Source: CAZADH01 sp964483805 (GTDB lineage: Bacteria > Muiribacteriota > Ozemobacteria > Ozemobacterales > Ozemobacteraceae). Taken from it: a stretch of 18,040 bases of DNA. The stretch lies in the NCBI GenBank assembly GCA_964483805.1, contig CAZADH010000107.1, positions 1 through 18,040 on the forward strand, read 5' to 3'. Under the pieces are notes generated by a model, which made no database searches, had not been told where the DNA came from, and saw only the letters and a program-made list of their open reading frames with translations. The position numbers were made by a program, and so were the translations under genes. This document shows positions 1-5,724 of the stretch, one piece after another. Position 1 is the first letter of the stretch. Every line of letters begins with the position of its first letter.

Positions 1-2
1 CA

Positions 3-1295
3 TGGCGGCAAACGCCCACTGCGCGCATCCGGCGCGGGCGGCCGCGGCTCAACCTGGGCTGCGGCCTTTCCTTTCGCCCGGGGTTCATCAACATCGATGG
101 GGAGGCGAGCCCCGTCGCCGATTGCCGGGGGTCGATCGTGCCCCTGCCGTACGCGACGGGCGCCGTGGCGGCCATCGTTGCCGAGCACTTTATCGAACAC
201 CTGCCGTTTGCCGATGAGCGGGTGTTTCTTGGGGAATGCCGCCGGGTGTTGCGGCCGGGAGGCACGCTCGAGATTGAAACCCCCGACGCCGCCGCTTCGT
301 GTGCGGCCGCCGCTGCTGCGCGCCATCCGGCAGACCGGGCCCGGGCGCTGGTTTGGTTGCTCGGCACCGACGACGCCGGTATGGCGCATCGCATGCTGTA
401 CTACGCCGATCACCTGCGGGCATTGTTGCGCGAAGCCGGTTTTGCCCGCATTCGTGCCGTTCAGCCCGAGCGGTGCAGCGGGCTGCCGTCACTGCGGATG
501 CAGGCCCGTGCGGGCGCCTATGTCGAGGCGGTGGCCTGGCGGCACGACCTGCGGCGGCAACTGTGGGCCGTCGGTCCGGTGCGGGCCGATCGCCGGGAAG
601 CCTGGGACGAAGACCTCGCGGCTCTGACGGTGCCGCTCGACGACGTGAAGGCAATACGTCGTATTGACCGCGGTGACGTGGCCGTTGCCGGGGCCTTGCT
701 GCGGGCCGCCCGCCGGTTCTCGCCCGCGGTTGCGGCCATCGTGGGGCGGGCGCTGGCCCGTCGCGGGCGGGCGGGGGGCGGAACGCCGAATGGCGACACG
801 CCGATCGCGGCCTGGCGCCACCTCTTCGCTCAACCGGTCTTCGGCATTGGGCAAAGCCGACGATTGGCGGCTGTGGCCGGCGACGATTACCGTGTGGCGT
901 CGCCGACGGCGTCCGTGCCGGCGGCAACCGTGGTCGATGCCGTGGCCTGGCAAGACATTGCCGCGGCGCTGCGGGGTGTGCCCTTTGGTGCTGCGCACGC
1001 CCGCCGCCTTGCTCGCGAGTTTCTCGCCCGTGGCATCCGTGCCTTTGCACTTGCCCGGCCGCGGCATGAAATACAACGTATGCTTGTGGCCGCCGTTCGC
1101 CTCGACGTCGACCGCGTGCTTGCCTGGTGGAACCTGGCACGCTTGACCGCAGGTGACCGCGACCGCAACATTTCGGCATCGTTCTACGCCGAGGCGTTGG
1201 CCCGGTCGACGCCGGCGACCGTCGCCGCCTTGCACCACGATGTACTGGCGACCCGCCCGCCACGCGGGCCGGTGCTTTATGCCGATGACCGGTGA
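3..1295 (+). CDS. Class I SAM-dependent methyltransferase, 5'-truncated at window edge
   Basis: The frame is open from base 3, so the true start lies before the window; the GTG at 138 is an internal valine. About 430 residues are visible. The SAM-binding glycine motif LNLGCG lies at visible residues 16-21, followed by FINID (the acidic residue expected to bind ribose), then EHFIEHL and RVLRPGGTLEIETPD, the usual end of a Methyltransf_11 fold. This supports a soluble SAM-dependent methyltransferase of the type common in glycan clusters; the substrate cannot be told. The fold accounts for only about the first 170 residues. The remaining 250 or so are Ala/Arg-rich and helical, with no motif I recognise. 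The TGA stop overlaps the start of the radical SAM gene by 11-17 bases, so the two are probably translated together. Confidence 0.8.
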   Translation, partial: WRQTPTARIRRGRPRLNLGCGLSFRPGFINIDGEASPVADCRGSIVPLPYATGAVAAIVAEHFIEHLPFADERVFLGECRRVLRPGGTLEIETPDAAASCAAAAAARHPADRARALVWLLGTDDAGMAHRMLYYADHLRALLREAGFARIRAVQPERCSGLPSLRMQARAGAYVEAVAWRHDLRRQLWAVGPVRADRREAWDEDLAALTVPLDDVKAIRRIDRGDVAVAGALLRAARRFSPAVAAIVGRALARRGRAGGGTPNGDTPIAAWRHLFAQPVFGIGQSRRLAAVAGDDYRVASPTASVPAATVVDAVAWQDIAAALRGVPFGAAHARRLAREFLARGIRAFALARPRHEIQRMLVAAVRLDVDRVLAWWNLARLTAGDRDRNISASFYAEALARSTPATVAALHHDVLATRPPRGPVLYADDR

Positions 1296-2460
1296 AACCG
1301 ACCGCCCCGTGGGTACCGACCGGCCACCGCCGCGGCGAATCCTGTGGGAGATCACGCGTCGTTGCACGCTCGCCTGTTCGCATTGCCTTCATCCCGGTGA
1401 CTCCCCAGGTCGGGGGCCAACCGCTCGACGAGCGGCCGGCGAGCTTCGCAGCAACGAGCTGTCGCTCACGCAGATGCGGGCACTGGCGCGCGACGTGGTG
1501 GCCCTGCGCCCCGCAGCCGTGGGTTTGATCGGCGGCGAGCCGTTCTGTTTTCGTGGCTGGGACGAGATCGTGGCCACGTTGCGCCAGGGCGGCGTGCGGG
1601 TCGGTATGGTCTCGCACGGTGTCGGCTGGACGGAAGCGCGCATCGCGCGGTTGCAGACCCTTGGGGTCGACCAGATCGCGCTGAGTCTCGATGGTGCTTC
1701 GCCGGCGGTCCATGATGGTCGGCGCGGACACCCCGGTGCGTTCGCCGAGGTGCGGGAACTGGTGGACCGGTTGACGGAGCCGCCCGTGGTTTTCCCGACA
1801 CGAATGCTCATCACCACCGTGTTTGCCGACAACCTCGCCGATCTCGGCCCACTGTTCGCCTTGCTCGAAGAGGTGGCGCCGGGGTGGTTGTGGCAGATCC
1901 ACGCTGGCTCGCCGGTCGACGGCGGACCACCGGCTCTGACCCGCAGCCAATGGGAGCAGTTGCGTACGCAGATCCACACGTTCGCCCGGCATGGTCGCAG
2001 GTTGGCCGGGATCGTGCACGGTCACGAAATGGGTTTCCTCGATCCGCACACCCTCGACGACTGGCAGGGGTGCCCGGCCGGCCGCACCAACTGGGCAATT
2101 ACCAGTGATGGCAAGGTCATACCCTGCCTGGCCCTCGACCGCCGTCTCGCCCGTGACCGCGCCGGTCGCTCGCTTGCCCAGTTGTGGCGCGATGACAGTA
2201 TGTTCGGGTGGTGGCGCGTCGCTCCGGACCAACGGACCACCGGGGCATGCCGGTCGTGTCGCTGGGCATTGCTGTGCCAAGGTGGGTGTCCCGAAGTTTC
2301 GCTGGCGTTCGGGCGCACCATCGGCAATGCCGTGTATTGCTGTCATCGCCCCGACGACGCCGATGGGGTGGTGACCGGGGCCGGAGATGATTCTCGAAAT
2401 TTGCCGAGCGACGCGGTATCATCAAACTCGGCTCGCCAAACCACGTATCGGGAGGTTTCC
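1279..2460 (+). CDS. Radical SAM/SPASM-domain protein; reading frame has no stop before pepD
   Basis: This is a cytoplasmic iron-sulfur enzyme that would cleave SAM reductively to a radical; its substrate is unknown. Numbered from ATG 1279 (ATG 1285 is equally possible), the radical SAM cluster motif is C29-X3-C33-X2-C36 in RRCTLACSHC, followed by GGEPF at 85-89. A C-terminal SPASM-like region carries further cluster cysteines: C265, C283, C324, C327, C333, C337, C354 and C355. This resembles the peptide- or protein-modifying SPASM group rather than the B12 group. The start overlaps the methyltransferase stop. No stop codon follows: the frame continues through about 35 low-complexity residues straight into the PepD methionine at 2461. 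The end given is therefore nominal, at the last base before that ATG. Either a fused 883-residue product exists, or a small indel near 2340-2370 has removed a nearby stop (frame 2 stops at 2374, frame 3 at 2390). Confidence 0.8.
2394..2422 (+). promoter_or_regulatory. Putative sigma-70 promoter for pepD
   Basis: A -35-like TCGAAA (2394-2399, 4 of 6 consensus bases) is separated by exactly 17 bases from a -10-like TATCAT (2417-2422). It lies 38 bases before the pepD ATG, inside the open frame that runs on from the radical SAM gene. It would give pepD its own transcript. The same TATCAT -10 occurs at 5342. Confidence 0.4.
2451..2455 (+). promoter_or_regulatory. Shine-Dalgarno site deciding the pepD start
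   Basis: GGAGG is followed by 5 bases and then ATG 2461. This is the strongest ribosome binding site in the first 3.9 kb and argues that translation starts here, even though the upstream frame is open. Confidence 0.7.
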
Positions 2461-3930
2461 ATGAAAGCCCAACGAGATCCATTGCCGGCTATCCTCGAGG
2501 CCTTTGCACGCATCAGTGCTATTCCGCGGCGGTCGAAGAACGAGACCGCCATCGGGCAGTTCTTGCAGGAGTGGGCCGGTTGGCACGGGTTCCCCGTGCG
2601 CCGTGACGATGTGGGCAACCTGGTCATCAACGTGCCGGCCACACCCGGTTGCGAGAAGGCACCCACGGTCATTTTGCAGGGCCACATGGACATGGTCTGC
2701 GAGAAGACCCCGGATTCGCCGCACGACTTCACGCGCGACCCGATCAAGCTGATCACCGAGGGCGAGTGGTTGCATGCCGATCGCACCACACTGGGCGCCG
2801 ATAACGGTATTGCCCTGGCGATGGCCATGGTGGTTGCCGAAAGCGCCAAGGTCAAGCGACCGCCGCTCGAGTTGCTGTTTACCGTCGACGAGGAAAACGG
2901 CCTGACCGGGGCCCTCAATCTGAAACCGGGTTTTTTCACCGGCAGATTGCTGTTGAACCTCGATTCTGAAGATGAAGGTGTATTTACAATCGGTTGCGCC
3001 GGTGGGCGCGATACGCACATCGATCTGCCGGTGCAGTATGAGTCGGTTCCTGCCGGATATCGGGCGTTCCGCTTGCATGCGTCGGGGATGAGCGGCGGCC
3101 ATTCCGGCGTCAATATCCATGAGGAACGCGCCAACGCCATTCGCGTGTTGGTGCGGGCGTTGGCGGCCCTGGCCGCCGTCACCGATCTTCGCGTCGTGGG
3201 GTTGGCGGGTGGCACTGCCCACAATGCGATTCCGCGCGATGCCGAGGCAGTCTGCTTCCTGCCCGGGCGCGATGCCGCTCTGGCCCAGGATGTGGCGACC
3301 CACTTTGCCGCCGCCGTGCGCGCCGAATTCCAGCGCACCGATCCGCATCTGGCCCTCGCATTGTCTGCGTTCGACCAAGTTGCCGATGACCGGGCGATGA
3401 CCGAAGCCTGTACCCGCCAAGCGCTCGACCTGGTTTTTGCCTTGCCCCATGGGGTGACCGCTCGCTCGACCGACGAGCCCACACTCGTCGAGACGTCGAA
3501 CAACCTGGCGACCGTCGGTATCGATGCCGGGTTCCTGCGCATCTGCACCAGTCAGCGCTCATTGGTCATGTCGCGTCTCGATGCGATCACCGCCAAGATC
3601 GAGGCGGTGGCCCGCCTGGCCGGTGCTGCCTACCGCAGCAGCGGCGGCTACCCGTCGTGGAAACCGAATTTCGACTCGGCGCTGTTGGCGACCAGCAAAG
3701 AGGTCTATCAGAAACTGTTCAAGAAGGCCGCCAAGGTCGAGGTCATTCATGCAGGGCTCGAGTGCGGCATCATCGGTGATATCGTCGAAGGCATGCAAAT
3801 GGTGTCGTTCGGGGCGACCTTGAAAGACCCGCATTCGCCGCGGGAACGTCTGCATCTGCCGTCGGTGACCCAGGTCTGGAAGTTCCTCGTCGCTCTGCTC
3901 GATCGGCTGGCCACCAATCCCGTGGTCTGA
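2461..3930 (+). CDS. pepD: Cytosolic non-specific (Xaa-His) dipeptidase PepD, M20C family
   Basis: A zinc-dependent cytosolic dipeptidase that hydrolyses a broad range of dipeptides; 489 residues, close to the roughly 485 of E. coli PepD. The active-site series is complete: metal ligands H75 and D77 in QGHMDMVCEK, bridging D114 in LGADNGIA, catalytic E144 and metal E145 in VDEENG, D168 in LDSEDEG, and H430 in HAGLECG. The lid-domain motif HSGVNIHEERAN follows the first catalytic half as expected. The start at ATG 2461 is set by GGAGG five bases upstream and matches the usual N-terminus (short helix, then RISAIPRRSKNE). It is probably transcribed with the ATP-grasp gene 52 bases downstream, ending at the 5209 terminator. 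The only oddity is the stop-less frame entering from the radical SAM gene. Confidence 0.95.
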   Translation: MKAQRDPLPAILEAFARISAIPRRSKNETAIGQFLQEWAGWHGFPVRRDDVGNLVINVPATPGCEKAPTVILQGHMDMVCEKTPDSPHDFTRDPIKLITEGEWLHADRTTLGADNGIALAMAMVVAESAKVKRPPLELLFTVDEENGLTGALNLKPGFFTGRLLLNLDSEDEGVFTIGCAGGRDTHIDLPVQYESVPAGYRAFRLHASGMSGGHSGVNIHEERANAIRVLVRALAALAAVTDLRVVGLAGGTAHNAIPRDAEAVCFLPGRDAALAQDVATHFAAAVRAEFQRTDPHLALALSAFDQVADDRAMTEACTRQALDLVFALPHGVTARSTDEPTLVETSNNLATVGIDAGFLRICTSQRSLVMSRLDAITAKIEAVARLAGAAYRSSGGYPSWKPNFDSALLATSKEVYQKLFKKAAKVEVIHAGLECGIIGDIVEGMQMVSFGATLKDPHSPRERLHLPSVTQVWKFLVALLDRLATNPVV

Positions 3931-3950
3931 ACGCGCGCCCATTCAATATC

Positions 3951-3982
3951 AGGAGGGCGGGGGTGACCCCGCAATACAAAGT
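3951..3982 (+). promoter_or_regulatory. SD-hairpin-start leader of the ATP-grasp gene
   Basis: AGGAGG (3951-3956) lies 26 bases before ATG 3983, too far for direct use. Immediately after it is a perfect 6-bp hairpin: GCGGGG (3957-3962), loop GTGA, CCCCGC (3967-3972). Folding it out leaves 10 bases between SD and ATG. The GTGA loop is of the stable GNRA type. Confidence 0.5.
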
Positions 3983-5176
3983 ATGCCGAACTTTCTCATG
4001 TTGTCACCGCATTATCCTCCACGCATCTACCATTTCGCGCGCGCCATGGCGCACGAAGGGTTTTCGGTGGTGGCCATGGGCGACGCGCCCTGGCACGATC
4101 TGAACTTCGATCTGCAGCGCCATTTGTCGGGTTACGCGACGCTGTCGCTCGATTGTTACGCGGGCAAGGCCCGCTTCGACGAGAGTCGGTATGACGCCAT
4201 CCATCGCACCGTGGCTCGTTTTGTTGCGGAGCACGGCCGTCTCGCCGGTCTCGAATCGTTCAACGAATACTGGTTGCCGCTCGAGGCCCGGTTGCGTGAG
4301 GATTTCAACGTGCCGGGACCGCGTCCGGCCGAGCTGGCCTGCCTGATTCACAAGTCGAAAATGAAGGAAGTGTTTCGCAAGGCTGGAGCGACGGTGGTCC
4401 GCGGTGAAATTCTGCGCGACCGCGAGCACCTGCTGAAGTTCCGCCGCGACGAAGGCGTCATCGTGGTGAAGCCCGATATCGGCGTCGGTGCCTCCGATAC
4501 CCACAAAATCAGCAACGACGCGGAAGCCGAAACGTTCTGGTCGCGCCGTGATGTCAATACCGAGTATTTCATCGAGCGGTTCATCGCCGGTCCCGATCGC
4601 GAGTTGCTGTCGTTCGACGGCATCGCCGACGACAACGGCGACGTGGCGTATGCCACCGTCCATCCGTGCAACGAAGGGCTGCTCGAGATCGTGCAGGGCG
4701 GTACCCTGGCCTATCACTGTCTGCGCCAGATCGACATCCCCAGGCCACTGCGCGAGATCGGTCCCAAGGTGGTCAAGGCGTTCGGCCTGCGCCGCCGCTT
4801 CTTTCACATCGAGTTCTTCAGAGTCGGTACCACCTACTATGCCCTCGAAATGAATGCCCGGCCGCCGGGGGTTTTGACGCTCGACATGAACAATCATGCC
4901 TATGGCGTCGATCTGTGGGCCGCGTATGCGCGGCTGGCCAAGGGCGTGACCGGACCGGTGCCGCTCGCGCGTGATCTCATCTGTGCTTACGTCGCCCGCG
5001 TGAACCGGGTGCGGTACCGCCACACCCACGACGAGGTCGTTTCGCGGCTTGGCGACCGACTCGTCTTCGCCACCCCAATGGACAGCCCGATCATGGGTGA
5101 CTTCGCTTATCTCGTTCTCGCCCCCGATCACGAGACGCGGCGCGAACTGACCGAGATGATCACCGCGACGGCGTAG
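3983..5176 (+). CDS. ATP-grasp domain protein (carboxylate-amine/thiol ligase type)
   Basis: A soluble ATP-dependent ligase of 397 residues; it would activate a carboxylate as acyl-phosphate for attack by an amine or thiol, but the substrates cannot be read from sequence. The N-terminus (NFLMLSPHYPPRIYHFARAM) is a typical pre-ATP-grasp Rossmann strand and helix. The ATP-grasp fold follows: nucleotide-binding K163 in VVKPDIGVGASD (flexible Gly loop), EYFIERFIAGPDRELLSFDG in the central domain, and metal ligands E277, E289 and N291 in FHIEFF and ALEMNARPPG. It closely resembles the CPSase-L/D-Ala ligase-like proteins annotated as ATP-grasp domain-containing. ATG 3983 is chosen because it begins the conserved first strand, although its SD is set apart by a hairpin. 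It is likely the second gene of a pepD transcript and is followed by an intrinsic terminator. Confidence 0.85.
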   Translation: MPNFLMLSPHYPPRIYHFARAMAHEGFSVVAMGDAPWHDLNFDLQRHLSGYATLSLDCYAGKARFDESRYDAIHRTVARFVAEHGRLAGLESFNEYWLPLEARLREDFNVPGPRPAELACLIHKSKMKEVFRKAGATVVRGEILRDREHLLKFRRDEGVIVVKPDIGVGASDTHKISNDAEAETFWSRRDVNTEYFIERFIAGPDRELLSFDGIADDNGDVAYATVHPCNEGLLEIVQGGTLAYHCLRQIDIPRPLREIGPKVVKAFGLRRRFFHIEFFRVGTTYYALEMNARPPGVLTLDMNNHAYGVDLWAAYARLAKGVTGPVPLARDLICAYVARVNRVRYRHTHDEVVSRLGDRLVFATPMDSPIMGDFAYLVLAPDHETRRELTEMITATA

Positions 5177-5208
5177 AGCGCCGGGCAACAACCGCCCGCG
5201 TTGGTGCA

Positions 5209-5250
5209 GAGGACCGGTATCCCGCAAATGGGATCCGGTCCTCTTTATCT
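5209..5250 (+). terminator. Rho-independent terminator after the ATP-grasp gene
   Basis: GAGGACCGG (5209-5217) pairs perfectly with CCGGTCCTC (5235-5243). An inner ATCCC/GGGAT extension (5219-5223 with 5230-5234) sits past a single bulged T, with loop GCAAAT. TTTATCT follows. It ends the pepD/ATP-grasp unit. Confidence 0.85.
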
Positions 5251-5318
5251 ATTCCGAGATGTTCTGCGAATGGCAAAAACGAGATATCGATTGCCGAAGT
5301 AGTTTTCGTGAATTTCGG

Positions 5319-5347
5319 TTGATTCGATCCCGGGCGACCGGTATCAT
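5319..5347 (+). promoter_or_regulatory. Putative sigma-70 promoter, distal
   Basis: TTGATT (5319-5324), a 17-base spacer, then TATCAT (5342-5347). It lies about 70 bases after the terminator and would start a leader of some 370 bases before the fusion-protein gene, covering the possible small ORF at 5405 and the hairpin at 5506. Confidence 0.5.
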
Positions 5348-5404
5348 GGAACCTTCTCATTGTCTTGCCCTGGAATCTGACTTTTCCGAGTCGGGACGTC
5401 ATGA

Positions 5405-5491
5405 ATGGCCGAATTCACTGGTGGCAACGGCGGGCCCGTGACCCTCACGCTTCCGGTCGACAAGGCCGCTTGCTATCAACTGCTGAAGTAA
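5405..5491 (+). CDS. Possible 28-residue small ORF in the intergenic region
   Basis: ATG 5405 opens a 28-residue frame beginning MAEFTGGNGGPVTLTL and ending at a TAA. Its third codon positions are mostly G or C, as in the real genes nearby, and it lies 58 bases after the -10 of the promoter at 5319. No convincing SD precedes it and I recognise no family. It could be a leader peptide, a gene remnant or chance. Confidence 0.2.
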   Translation: MAEFTGGNGGPVTLTLPVDKAACYQLLK

Positions 5492-5505
5492 CAACCATCG
5501 TTCAT

Positions 5506-5547
5506 GCTGCGCGTGGTTCGCACGTTTCTCGTGTGGCCACGCGCAGC
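5506..5547 (+). repeat. Large imperfect hairpin in leader (11-bp perfect stem)
   Basis: GCTGCGCGTGG (5506-5516) and CCACGCGCAGC (5537-5547) are exact reverse complements. Inside the 20-base loop CACG (5521-5524) pairs with CGTG (5530-5533), giving a two-tier stem. No T-run follows, so it is not a normal intrinsic terminator. It could be a structured RNA element or a protein-binding palindrome. It ends 23 bases before the -35 of the proximal promoter. Confidence 0.55.
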
Positions 5548-5570
5548 TTCATGGACGTAGAGCAAGACAG

Positions 5571-5599
5571 TTGCCGTTTGTGGTGACGACTGATAAAAT
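5571..5599 (+). promoter_or_regulatory. Putative proximal sigma-70 promoter of the fusion-protein gene
   Basis: TTGCCG (5571-5576), a 17-base spacer, then TAAAAT (5594-5599). The expected start near 5606 gives a leader of about 120 bases. The leader holds a perfect 7-bp hairpin, GGCACCG (5653-5659), loop ATGA, CGGTGCC (5664-5670). Confidence 0.6.
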
Positions 5600-5652
5600 C
5601 AACAGCCTGTATTGCGCATTGTCCGGCCCCAGGTGGCGTTCTTTCGTGTTGA

Positions 5653-5670
5653 GGCACCGATGACGGTGCC
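5653..5670 (+). repeat. Perfect 7-bp hairpin in the 5' leader
   Basis: GGCACCG and CGGTGCC are exact reverse complements separated by the tetraloop ATGA. It lies within the predicted 5' leader of the fusion-protein gene and could affect mRNA stability or translation. No T-run follows, so it is not a terminator by itself. Confidence 0.5.
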
Positions 5671-5724
5671 AGTGCAAGCGTCCCTCGCGTATTTTTGGCC
5701 CAGAGGATCACCGCGGATTCGACC

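Noticed and set aside
138..140. GTG 138 as the true start of the methyltransferase
   Set aside because: The SAM-binding motif LNLGCG lies upstream in the same open frame, so the start is outside the window.
190..2346. A 718-residue minus-strand open frame
   Set aside because: It is a GC-rich shadow of the methyltransferase and radical SAM genes, is Arg/Pro/Gly-rich, and has no recognisable motif.
2343..3548. A 401-residue minus-strand frame opposite pepD
   Set aside because: The opposite strand encodes a full PepD with all catalytic residues; the shadow has no family features.
5506..5547. A second intrinsic terminator
   Set aside because: The stem is strong but no T-run follows, so it is recorded only as a hairpin.
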